From Strongylocentrotus droebachiensis (Eukaryota; Echinodermata; Echinoidea; Camarodonta; Strongylocentrotidae), in contig JAVYIG010007191.1 in the NCBI GenBank assembly GCA_035222895.1, positions 1 to 64,000 on the forward strand: a stretch of DNA of 64,000 bases, given 5' to 3'. Below the pieces are notes generated by a model that worked only from the letters and a program-made list of their open reading frames with translations, did not search any database and was not told where the DNA came from. Position numbers and translations under genes: made by a program. This document shows, piece after piece, positions 26,601 through 34,778 of the stretch (position 1 is the first letter of the stretch; each line of letters opens with the position of its first letter).

Positions 26601-28036
26601 TACAAACGATGTACTTGGAGATTTGTCGGTCATTCCCTGTGTATGGCTCAGCCATATTCTTTGGGTCAGCACAGCTTGGTGGTAGTCGGAGAGGTCAAGG
26701 AGGGTCACAGAGGTCACCAGCTGCATTTGTAGGGGTCAACTCTAGAGGGATACATCTCATTAATGCCATCAGTAAGGTGAGGATTGTAGTCTGTTGTTGC
26801 ATCCAGTGTAGAAGGTTCTTCCATCATATCCATTGATATGTCCTCTCTCTGCATACATGCCAACTGTTCAGATTAAAGAGGAACATTCCTCTTTTTGGGA
26901 GAAGATAATTATCATTTTAATGCAGGTGTTCCTCTTCCTGTAGAAATTTGTCTGTAGTATTGAATAGGAGAGTTAGGATTGTTCCTCTTTTTTTTTAAAA
27001 TAGCATAATTTGTACAGATTTCTGATTTTCAAATGTTGGCATGTATGTCTCTGTCACGTCTGTGTTAAACAACCTTGTCCAATGATTGCCCGTCTTTATA
27101 CTTGTACCAATCATGATTCTGCTGTAAACCAAAACTTTCTGGAATCAGTAGCTATGCCCATTATCACAGTAAGAAACCTGTGCATATGTAAAATTGCAGT
27201 GTTATGTCATTTATTTACTGCAGTGCATAATACATTCTTGCCCCTTGGACCTTTCATAAAGATTGCAAAGTTTTTTGCATCTAAAAATGTCTGGTGTTAC
27301 ACAAGTGCTTGTGTTTTTGTTTGTACAGATGATGATTTATGTATATTTATATTTACGTTTCTTCATTTGTTTGATGGTCTTAACTGTGTTTGATTATGTA
27401 GATGATGATTCTGAGTGTTGGATACAAGCAAGGATTGACATGGGAAATATCAAGTGATATGCAGACATTGACTCTACTCATCCAAGATGGCAATGGTTAC
27501 AGGTCTCTACCAGTCAAGACTAAACAGGTGCGTAGTACAGTGTTATAGGAAAGGAAGATGCAAACTGTGGCTATACTGATGAATGTATATGGGGAGTTTT
27601 ATGGCACATTGAAATGGAATGGATAAAGTGAAATATTGTACAGAGTTAGGTTTCATTAGACAAGCAGTCTATAAAGAAGATAAAGCTGATATTTGTTGGC
27701 CTCTTTTAAGAAATGTGAAATACAATGCACATTCAATACTAGTCAATTTAATTTGCTTTTCCACTTTTTATGTGAAACTATACTTGGCATCAGTAACTGT
27801 AGACTTGACAATTTTCTACTTAATTGTACCATTTTTGTGGTTAATTTGGTGATAACTGTTGTAGTTTTCTTATGCTACTTTCTCATTTTTGATATCGGGA
27901 TATAGGTTATAACTTGGTTTTCAATTTGTGTTTACAGGCCGCCATCATCAGCAATCTAGCCAATAAGCTTTCAGGAAGAATGAGTCCAGAAGATCAACCC
28001 TCAACGAGTAGAGCCAACAGCTTACAGAGACATTAA
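2342..28036 (+). CDS. KRIT1: KRIT1 (CCM1) ankyrin/FERM scaffold protein, 14 visible coding exons
   Basis: Exons: 2342-2566 (the exon itself probably starts at 2257), 15694-15827, 19792-19926, 20221-20283, 20605-20698, 22359-22466, 23084-23185, 23640-23703, 24062-24213, 25124-25290, 25963-26098, 26597-26776, 27402-27527 and 27938-28036. All have AG/GT borders and compatible phases, giving 594 residues plus TAA. Residues 25-28 are NPAY (the ICAP1-binding motif in human) and 60-63 are NPMF. Residues 89-92 are NFFF where human has NPYF. Ankyrin repeats span about 120-255, starting at WVDQYPLH and including PLHYACWNGHVEA and TPLHFSAFKGHAEVVRLLL. A FERM domain spans about 255-575. Human KRIT1 has 736 residues, and the roughly 190-residue N-terminal Nudix part is not seen here. 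In mammals KRIT1 binds Rap1, HEG1, ICAP1 and CCM2 at cell junctions. The ATG at 2342 is only the first usable one; the true start may lie upstream. Confidence 0.95.
2611..2661. repeat. (CT)n microsatellite
   Basis: A nearly pure CT dinucleotide run just inside KRIT1 intron 1, about 45 bp after the splice donor. Confidence 0.9.
3107..3199. repeat. 46-bp tandem repeat, left part
   Basis: Two copies of a unit containing ATCGGCAAGGTT, TTGCC and CTACGGAGATCTAAA. The array resumes at 5098-5265, so an insertion has split it. Confidence 0.8.
3303..3415. repeat. (GAT)n-type microsatellite
   Basis: Imperfect GAT/CAT triplet run. On the minus strand it reads as a histidine/aspartate-rich peptide, which is an artefact of the repeat. 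Confidence 0.85.
3743..3812 (-). repeat. tRNA-like segment, probably a SINE head
   Basis: On the minus strand it reads GGTATATCGGTAACGC (A-box-like) and GGTTCGAGTCC (B-box-like), spaced as in a tRNA. The acceptor ends do not pair and the anticodon loop is too long, so this is tRNA-derived, not a tRNA gene. It lies between the two 135-bp direct repeats of the nested element. Confidence 0.6.
5098..5265. repeat. 46-bp tandem repeat, right part
   Basis: Three full copies and part of a fourth of the unit seen at 3107-3199, with ATCGGCAAGGTT and GGAGATCTAAAAACA motifs. Confidence 0.85.
5431..6433. other. KRIT1 intron 1 segment without recognised features
   Basis: AT-rich intron. It contains a 12-bp perfect inverted repeat with a 9-bp loop (5680-5712) and a short 16-bp duplication with GTGTAGGTAGTGAG near 5875-5905. 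I see nothing else. Confidence 0.6.
6434..6907. mobile_element. Non-autonomous element sharing its core with copies A and D
   Basis: GTACCCGAGTAC occurs at both ends (6436-6447 and 6894-6905), and CGAATATTCGG occurs near each end. The interior holds TTGCAGTTGAAGGCGCCGAT, then a segment with AACAATGCTGTTTTAAAAAC and AACAGAAATCTGGACA. The same core occurs at 350-465 in copy A and, inverted, in copy D, although the ends differ from theirs. No coding capacity is seen. The exact termini and class are unsure. Confidence 0.55.
6908..12874. other. KRIT1 intron 1, no gene recognised
   Basis: Long AT-rich intron. It contains T- and C-rich low-complexity DNA (6965-7140), poly-G runs near 9390 and 9626, another near 11599, scattered ACATGTAC motifs and a SINE-like fragment near 10475-10560. 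Short open frames here have no splice or codon support. Confidence 0.7.
10475..10560 (+). repeat. 3' part of a tRNA-derived SINE
   Basis: The string GGCAAGGCATT, then TTTGCCAC, GTACCCAGG and GGTACCTGG matches the body of the SINE at 38697-38880 (GGCAAGACGTTAATTAC, TTTGCCAC, GGTACCGATACCTGG). Its tRNA-like head is not visible. Confidence 0.5.
12875..13011. mobile_element. Short hAT-like MITE
   Basis: The ends are CAGGGCTTGACACTA and TAGTGTGGAGCCCTG, an inverted pair of the kind seen in hAT elements. The interior has three tandem units around ACACATGGGCACC. No clear 8-bp target duplication is left. Confidence 0.6.
13012..15693. other. End of KRIT1 intron 1, no gene recognised
   Basis: AT-rich intron with a GA run passing into a poly-G run at about 15287-15314. 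The intron ends in a pyrimidine-rich tract and TAG at 15693. Confidence 0.7.
15915..16457. mobile_element. TA-flanked MITE, copy D, carrying a LINE fragment
   Basis: The left end is CCGTAAATCTCCGTG then TATAAGGCGCAC; the right end is GCGCCTTATACACAGAG then ATTTACGG. TA flanks both ends. Its core is inverted relative to copy A: TGTGATAAGTTCACAAGCAC and CTGTAATCTTGGTTT match copy A in reverse complement. A piece of LINE reverse transcriptase (about 16147-16262) interrupts that core. It lies in KRIT1 intron 2. Confidence 0.75.
16147..16262 (+). mobile_element. LINE reverse-transcriptase fragment inside MITE copy D
   Basis: One frame reads FLIDRSRYAVYND. A second, shifted frame reads HGVPQGSILG then TLLFLIYINDL, the reverse-transcriptase motifs just before the catalytic YxDD box. 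The fragment is only about 115 bp, is frameshifted, and lacks both LINE ends. MITE core sequence resumes on both sides, so it sits within the MITE. Confidence 0.75.
16913..17143. repeat. Degenerate CT-rich low-complexity tract
   Basis: Interrupted CT and CTTT runs. Minus-strand arginine/glutamate-rich open frames here are repeat artefacts. Confidence 0.8.
17144..19791. other. KRIT1 intron 2 remainder, no gene recognised
   Basis: AT-rich intron with a poly-G run near 19340-19352. The acceptor at 19790-19791 follows a T-rich tract. No further element was recognised. Confidence 0.65.
19898..20024 (+). repeat. Duplicated exon 3 end plus splice donor of KRIT1
   Basis: The 48 bp at 19898-19945 (the last 29 bp of exon 3, the GTAAGT donor and the start of the intron) recur at 19977-20024 with three mismatches, 79 bp downstream. 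Poly-C tracts follow each copy. The second GTAAGT at 20006 is an intact potential donor. Using it would retain 79 bp and read TGG TAA at once, so the first donor must give the functional mRNA. Confidence 0.88.
20990..22312 (+). mobile_element. 5'-truncated LINE, 3' end of ORF2 and 3' UTR
   Basis: An open frame at 21012-21791 begins at MINDF, reaches the catalytic box FKYVDDLT within 20 residues, and continues with LLGITIQNNLKWDAHI, RPLLEYASPVWSGG and LERVQKRALRIIF. These are typical of the reverse transcriptase and C-terminal region of CR1/jockey-like non-LTR elements. The upstream part of ORF2 is missing. The 3' UTR runs to an AATAAA-containing end and a short ATCT repeat at about 22288-22312. 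The frame is uninterrupted over 260 codons, so the insertion is probably young. It lies in KRIT1 intron 5, same strand. Target duplications were not found. Confidence 0.85.
24284..24540 (+). repeat. tRNA-derived SINE in KRIT1 intron 9
   Basis: The A-box region TGGCTCAGTCAGTAGAGCG and the B box GGGTTCGAACCCC are well kept, with an unrelated body after 24360 and an ATT-repeat tail near 24535. The arms do not give a clean acceptor stem, so this is a SINE head and not a functional tRNA. It starts about 70 bp after the exon 9 donor. Confidence 0.8.
24549..24698 (+). mobile_element. LINE ORF2 C-terminal fragment
   Basis: The frame reads YGDRVLECGGPKLWNTLP, then VPLCSMTDVEVFFKAL and ends KCFH-stop. 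The W-N-x-L-P and F-K-x-L-K pattern is the usual C-terminus of CR1/RTE-like ORF2 proteins. Only the last 49 codons are present. It starts right after the tail of the adjacent SINE. Confidence 0.72.
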
Positions 28037-29296
28037 CCTGTAATACCCTCAACGAGTAGAGCTAACAGCTTACAAAGACATTGATCTGTAATAATTTCAA
28101 CTAGTAGAGCCAACAGCTAACAGAGACATTGATCTGTAATACTTTCAACTAGTAGAGCCAACAGCTTACAGAGACATTGATCTGTAATACTTTCAACTAG
28201 TAGAGCCAACAGCTTACAAAGACATTGATCTGTAATACTTTCAACTAGTAGAGCCAACAGCTTACAAAGACATTGATCTGTAATACTTTCAACTAGTAGA
28301 GCCAACAGCTTACAAAGACATTGATCTGTAATACCTTCAACTAGTAGAGCCAACAGCTTACAGAGACATTGATCTGTAACACCTTCAACTAGTAGAGCCA
28401 ACAGCTTACAGAGACATTGATCTGTAATACCTTCAACAAGTAGAGCCAACAGTTTACAGAGACATTGATCTGTAACACCTTCAACTAGTAGATCCAACAG
28501 CTTACAGAGACATTGATCCGTAATACCTTCAACTAGTAGAGCCAACAGCTTACAAAGACATTGATCTGTTATACCTTCAACTAGTATAACCAACAGCTTA
28601 CAGAGACATTGATCTGTAATACCTTCAACTAGTATAACCAACAGCTTACAGACACATTGATCTGTAATACCTTCAACTAGTAGAGCCAACAGCTTACAGA
28701 GACATTGATCTGTAATACCTTCAACTAGTAGAGCCAACAGCTTACAGAGACATTGATCTGTAATACCTTCAACTAGTAGAGCCAACGGTTTACAGAGACA
28801 TTGATCTGTAGTACCTTCAACTAGTAGAGCCAACAGCTTACAGAGACATTGATCTGTCATACCTTCAACTAGTAGAGCCAACGGTTTACAGAGACATTGA
28901 TCTGTAATACCTTCAACTAGTAGAGCCAACAGCTTACAGAGACATTGATCTGTAATACCTTCAACTAGTAGAGCCAACAGCTTACAGAGACATTGATCTG
29001 TAATACCTTCAACTAGTAGAGCCAACAGCTTACAGAGACATTGATCTGTAATACCTTCAACTAGTAGAGCCAACAGCTTACAGAGACATTGATCTGTAAT
29101 ACCTTCAACTAGTAGAGCCAACGGTTTACAGAGACATTGATCTGTAATACCTTCAACTAGTAGAGCCAACAGCTTACAGAGACATTGATCTGTAATACCT
29201 TCAACTAGTAGAGCCAACAGCTTACAGAGACATTGATCTGTAATACCTTCAACTAGTAGAGCCAACGGTTTACAGAGCCATTGATCTGTCATAGCT
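28001..29296 (+). repeat. 48-bp minisatellite spanning the KRIT1 stop codon and 3' UTR
   Basis: Twenty-seven units start at 28001 and recur every 48 bp, with no length change in the units I followed. The first unit contains the last KRIT1 codons (STSRANSLQRH) and the TAA. The second follows at 28049, and later units carry TGA at the same place. Units differ by scattered substitutions, for example CGGTTTACAG for CAGCTTACAG. Because 48 is a multiple of three, the antisense strand shows a long 16-residue periodic frame with no independent support. Confidence 0.95.
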
Positions 29297-29503
29297 TGCA
29301 GAGATCATAAATATGATGATGTGAAGCCGAAGCTTGTATTCAATGTTTCTTTAATTAGTTCACAGTATTGATTTCATCCAGTCTTAAGGTACATAGATGA
29401 CAACAATCTTAAGCACTTTGCTCGCTACGGAAGATTTCTGTGAACTCCATTTTAACTTTTTACCTCAACATCTCTATGCTGGCAATCATGCTATTGTCAG
29501 TCA

Positions 29504-29571
29504 CCTGCAATAAGGCTGTTATAGCTGTGTGTTGTCAAGGAGGGTAGTGAAAACAACAGCCTTATTGCAGG
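29504..29571. other. 17-bp perfect hairpin in the KRIT1 3' region
   Basis: Arms CCTGCAATAAGGCTGTT (29504-29520) and its exact reverse complement (29555-29571), with a 34-bp loop. It lies downstream of the minisatellite and upstream of the likely poly(A) signals, so it may be transcribed in the 3' UTR. It could also be a MITE relic. Confidence 0.7.
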
Positions 29572-29803
29572 AAGCTGATGATGTCTTCTTGTGAAATCAT
29601 ATACTGCTATTGATTCACAAGAGAATGTTTGCACAGATGATTTAGACTTAGTACAGTACTGTGTAATCCTCAACTATTCTACCTACATGTATCCCTTAGA
29701 ATACTTTTAAAGACTCCTCTATGAAGTGAAACTTGTTCAATGAATACATTTTGCTTTGTACTTCATTATGACAAAGGAACCAAGGCTTGCTTTGAGAAAG
29801 ACA

Positions 29804-30534
29804 AATAAAGCAATTTTGAAGTGTTGTATAACCAAGAATGAAGAAACACATGTGAATGCTTGAGTAGTTATCCATTCGGTCAGAGTATACATCTAACCAC
29901 TTATTCTTACGCAATCTTGTGTATTTTCTAATCTACTGTTGAACCTTTATCTCACTTTCATGCGGAAGGTGAATCTAAAGAGTGATATTGGAACTTTTTT
30001 TTAATTGATGGATCAAGCCCAGCAAACACTTGTTTCTTACTCACTTATAGTGTGTGCTCCTATGTGTTCTGTTTCTCTTTATCTATGCACAAATTCAAAC
30101 ACTTTGCCTTTTCCAAAATTGAAATGTGCATCTATTATCTTTAACTGTGAGTAGTAGCTCCTTCACTGCCAATATTCCAGAATATATATCTATTATCAGA
30201 AGGAGAAAATAAGAATGAAGCAGAATCTTCTCTGATTCTATCTTTATGTCACAGAAGTTAATACTGTTGATGTGAGCTCTTTCTATATAATCCTTTGACC
30301 TCATCTCTCTCTCTTTGTGTGCTTACCATATCACTTTCATTCTCTAGGCTTCTCGTTCTTCTTATGTCTCTCTATTCTCTTATTTCTTGCAATATACCTG
30401 TCTCTTTCCCTCCCTCCCCACCCCTTTCGTTCTCCCTTTCTCCCTTTAGTTCATCATTTAAGCCAGCAGGGTATATATATATACATATATATATATAGTC
30501 AATGTCATTTGTTGTAATAAATCATGTCAATAAA
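29804..30534 (+). terminator. Candidate KRIT1 poly(A) signals
   Basis: AATAAA occurs at 29804-29809, 30516-30521 and 30529-30534. Any of these would place the minisatellite and the hairpin inside the 3' UTR. Which is used cannot be seen from sequence. Confidence 0.4.
30297..30460. repeat. CT-rich low-complexity tract
   Basis: Interrupted CT/CCCT runs on the plus strand, followed by a short TA microsatellite near 30473-30497. Confidence 0.75.
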
Positions 30535-32196
30535 GATTGTATACATGTATACTACCAATGAATCACATTATATTACTGTAAATTAATCCTCATGAATGAA
30601 AATATTGTCAGTTATTCAGACTTTTGTAAATGTGTGTATATATTTTGGATATAAGATGTATAGATAAAGTTTATAGTACTAGATGTAGAACATATAATCA
30701 TGATGGCCCGACATGCTCTGATGTATATACAGGTCTAAGATGAGCATATCATGTTTGGAGCCAAAAGGGTGTTAACTCATATACTCATATAACACAGAGT
30801 CAATGCCCATCTGGTTCTGAAAGATGATATGTCTATTATTTTAAGCAACTCATGTAATTATCAAGTGCAACTTTCTAGTAGTTTCTTTGTTAAGAGCTTC
30901 AATCAAGGGTTAACAAAATGTGATAAGGAATACTCTGTGTTTTGTTGCAATTATGTTATCTTATCTCTGAATAATATGTTTAGTAATGAATGAAGTATAC
31001 TATGTTTAAGTACCCCCCCCCCCCCCCCCCTTTAGATATGAGAGGTATTACACCTTTAGGTTCTTGTTCTGTCCACCTTACTATCTGGTTTTGGTTATAC
31101 GTCAAGAATCATTTGATCATTTGGGTAAAGGGAAAAAAATGAACTCGATATAACATCCATATTAGAGAGAGAATTTTTATAACCTTTGGCCATGTTTTTG
31201 AAGTTGCATCTGTTTTATTGCCATTGAGAAGGACTTTCTAGACTGGGATGATTAGTTTGGTGGTTAAGTCAAAATTCTATTTAGAACCTGAATATTCAGA
31301 GCTTGCAATCAGATTTTGTATAATCATACAGATGTTGTACAATTTATTGAAAAATCTTTGAAGAATCTTGACCTCCATGCTCTTGGTATACATCATTGGT
31401 GTTGTAATTTGACACTGACTTGTATGTGTAGGCCTGTGGATATAACATGTGGGGTTCTCATATTGAGAGGTCAAATACAGTTACATCCATTCCAATTTGG
31501 GAAAAAGTGACATTTTGACATGTCCTAGCCCACCAACAATGCATCAATTTTCACTGATGCAAATTTGGTTGTGGTCATATTATAGTTATTTGAGAAAGGG
31601 AGGCAAGTTAACAGTCATATATGATTGATTCATTCGCGTGTGAAAGAATGCAAATTAGGCATAGATGACCATACAGGATGCATAGATTTCCTCTACAATG
31701 TATGCCAAATGTGTAAAATGACATCAAATTATGAATAACTCCTAGCATTCATTGATTAATATGGTTATCTCAGAATGTCTTTGTGATTGTCACAAACAAA
31801 GCCTTCATTATAAATCATTTGAATGATTAATAGCACACTTTTTTTTTCCTTCCAATTTTCTCTTCTGTAATTTGGAATGGCCAGGTAAAGGATTGTTGTT
31901 ATATCCTCTACTTTTGTCCCTCATCCGTCTTCAGCCTCATTTTCTCAGAACCGGTCCCCCATGACAAATAATGATATCTATAAGTACATCTATAAAAGAT
32001 ATCTAATGTAGTATAACATAAACTTTAGGAGACTGACTTGGGACATATGTATCGCAGGTTCCTGCTCACTGATGTACATTTATGCTAATAGACCTTCATA
32101 AGTTTGTTGTAGGATCTGTGGTATTGCTCACAATATCTTTTCCACATCAACTTCAGAAGATTAATTTGGGAGTTATTTATATTTTTAGTTACTGTT
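30535..32196. other. Intergenic DNA downstream of KRIT1
   Basis: AT-rich, with an 18-bp poly-C run at 31013-31030. I see no gene or recognisable transposon. Confidence 0.65.
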
Positions 32197-33282
32197 ACTA
32201 TTATTGATAATATGTGACTGGTGAGGTAGGCATCCACAGATATGATGCAAAGTAATTTCACTATCATTGATAATATGGGACTGGTGAGGTAGGCATCCAC
32301 AGATATGATGCAAAGTAATTTCACTATCATTGATAATATGGGACTGGTGAGGTAGGCATCCACAGATATGATGCAAAGTAATTTCACTATCATTGATAAT
32401 ATGGGACTGGTGAGGTAGGCATCCACAGATATGATGCAAAGTAATTTCACTATCATTGATAATATGTGACTGGTGAGGTAGGCATCCACAGATATGATGC
32501 AAAGTAATTTCACTATCATTGATAATATGGGACTGGTGAGGTAGGCATCCACAGATATGATGCAAAGTAATTTCACTATCATTGATAATATGGGACTGGT
32601 GAGGTAGGCATCCACAGATATGACTATTATTGATAATATGGGACTGGTGAGGTAGGCATCCACAGATATGATGCAAAGTAATTTCACTATCATTGATAAT
32701 ATGGGACTGGTGAGGTAGGCATCCACAGATATGATGCAAAGTAATTTCACTATCATTGATAATATGGGACTGGTGAGGTAGGCATCCACAGATATGATGC
32801 AAAGTAATTTCACTATCATTGATAATATGGGACTGGTGAGGTAGGCATCCACAGATATGATGCAAAGTAATTTCACTATCATTGATAATATGGGACTGGT
32901 GAGGTAGGCATCCACAGATATGACTATCATTGATAATATGGGACTGGTGAGGTAGGCATCCACAGATATGATGCAAAGTAATTTCACTATCATTGATAAT
33001 ATGGGACTGGTGAGGTAGGCATCCACAGATATGATGCGAAGTAATTTCACTATTATTGATAATATGGGACTGGTGAGGTAGGCACCCACAGATATGATGC
33101 AAAGTAATTTCACTATCATTGATAATATGGGACTGGTGAGGTAGGCATCCACAGATATGACTATTATTGATAATATGGGACTGGTGAGGTAGGCATCCAC
33201 AGATATGACTATTATTGATAATATGGGACTGGTGAGGTAGGCATCCACAGATATGATGCGAAGTAATTTCACTATCATTGCT
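32197..33282. repeat. Minisatellite with 63-bp and 48-bp units
   Basis: Eighteen units share CTGGTGAGGTAGGCATCCAC. Fourteen are 63 bp and four are 48 bp (ending near 32643, 32943, 33180 and 33228); the short form lacks 15 bp around TGCAAAGTAATTTC. Both lengths are multiples of three, so two antisense frames stay open for about 390 codons. These are repeat artefacts. Confidence 0.95.
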
Positions 33283-34452
33283 ACAGCTAGTCTGTATTCT
33301 ATTTATTTGCAAGCTGTCTAGGGTACAGTATGGCATCAAGTTTTAAGATACTTAAATATATATGCTTATAAATATATGCTTATAAATATGGAGAGCATAG
33401 TTAAATAATTGAATGATTTAGGTGCTCTCGTGGACATTTTTATCAAGCTCTATAAAATTAACTAGTGATGTCTTTTGCCAAAATTATTTTGTTATAGTGA
33501 AACAATAAACAAATATGATTTTTATCAGAGATTTAACTGCAGTCTGTGCCATTCTTTCTTCATCACTGACATCCTATGTGTATCAATCTCCTGCTCTCTC
33601 TCTCTCTCTCTGGGTTGTACCAAGGACACTCATAAAAACTTTACTTTTACTTTGATGACCACTCATAAAACAAAGATGTCCTTGGTTGAGAATCTTTTTA
33701 ATTCAAGGTCCTTTCATATAGGGTTCATGGGAAAAGTAGATCGTCGGTTTTGCAGTAAATTTCCAAATTGGCTCGGTATGTTATATTTACACAAAAAATG
33801 TGTGTCCTCAAGTATGTAATAACATACTGATGTGTATTACGAGTCATCGATTTACACCACATGTATGTGTGTGAGTGTGTCTCTCTCAATCAAACATCCC
33901 AGCTATTATACTACAAATTCGCAATGTGGTTCCACATGAAAATGAAATAATGCACATTAATACATACAAAATGATAGTTTTTCTATTTCTCTGACTCTTG
34001 TTTTATTTCTACATATTAACATATTTACATAACAGTTTCAAGTTTGACCCTTTCTCTTACACTAAAAGCAAATATATGTATGGTGTCTCTCATTGCATCA
34101 CCTAGGAACCTGAAAGAAAAAAGTTTTCCACAGTAGAAAAATACATGGTAAAGATATTTCACTCATCGCTCAGAAAAACTAGTTAACCAATACTCTGAAA
34201 GTATTTTTGTGTGCAAGTGAATGAGGTTATATGATTGATTGAATAGTCGCCTCAATTTAGAGAAGGGACATTTATACAGTTTACTCACAGCATGCATATA
34301 AGTTACATTTATCAAATAACGAAGACTCCATGCAAAGTAAATGCAAATCGACAAAATCGCTTCACAATGATTTTTTTTGTACAGAAAAATTAGAGGTAAA
34401 AATGCACAACAAAACTAGCATCTACAGTATGCTTTCTGCAAAGTTCTAGTAA
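33283..34452. other. Intergenic DNA without recognised features
   Basis: AT-rich, with a short CT run near 33593-33611 and ATAAATATATGCTT duplications near 33355-33388. No gene was recognised. Confidence 0.6.
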
Positions 34453-34778
34453 ATGGCGCTACACTTTAGAAGAAGGATGTTCTGCAATGTTTGGTACGAG
34501 GTAAATAGGATATTTGCCCTACAAAAAGGTAGTGGTAAAATTGCTGATACTCGCATACACTCCGGGCACAAAAACAAGTGTGTGCATGTGTACAAATGGG
34601 ACTACCGGTATGTGTACAAGTACACTGTTATTTTATTGGATTTTATGGTGATTGTTTATTTTTTATTTTTCAGGGCGTACATCCTTTTTACCTTGAAACA
34701 AACATTGCAGAAGGTCTTTCTTCTAAAGAAATAATCAGAACAATAATTGAAGGGGAAGTCAAAGACCATGGGATGTGA
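34453..34778 (+). CDS. Possible two-exon gene for a 50-residue protein
   Basis: Exon 1 is 34453-34500, ending at a GTAAAT donor: MALHFRRRMFCNVWYE. Exon 2 is 34674-34778, after a long T-rich tract and CAG. It reads GVHPFYLETNIAEG, LSSKEIIRTIIEG, EVKDHGM and TGA. Both junctions are phase 0, and AAATGGCG at the start resembles the ATG context of many housekeeping genes. Exon 2 reads like real protein, with balanced composition and a predicted amphipathic helix (SSKEIIRTIIEGEV). I do not recognise the family. Exon 2 could instead be the last exon of a longer gene. Confidence 0.35.

Noticed and set aside
28117-29292. 391-codon minus-strand open frame with 16-residue repeats
   Set aside because: It is the antisense reading of the 48-bp minisatellite. 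A stop-free frame is expected because the unit length is a multiple of three. There is no splice or promoter support.
28001-29296. CRISPR-like regular repeat array
   Set aside because: Units are contiguous, with no unique spacers, in an animal gene 3' UTR.
32085-33339. Two overlapping ~390-codon minus-strand frames with 21- and 16-residue repeats
   Set aside because: Both come from the 63/48-bp minisatellite. Two different frames being open over the same DNA argues for repeat artefact, not protein.
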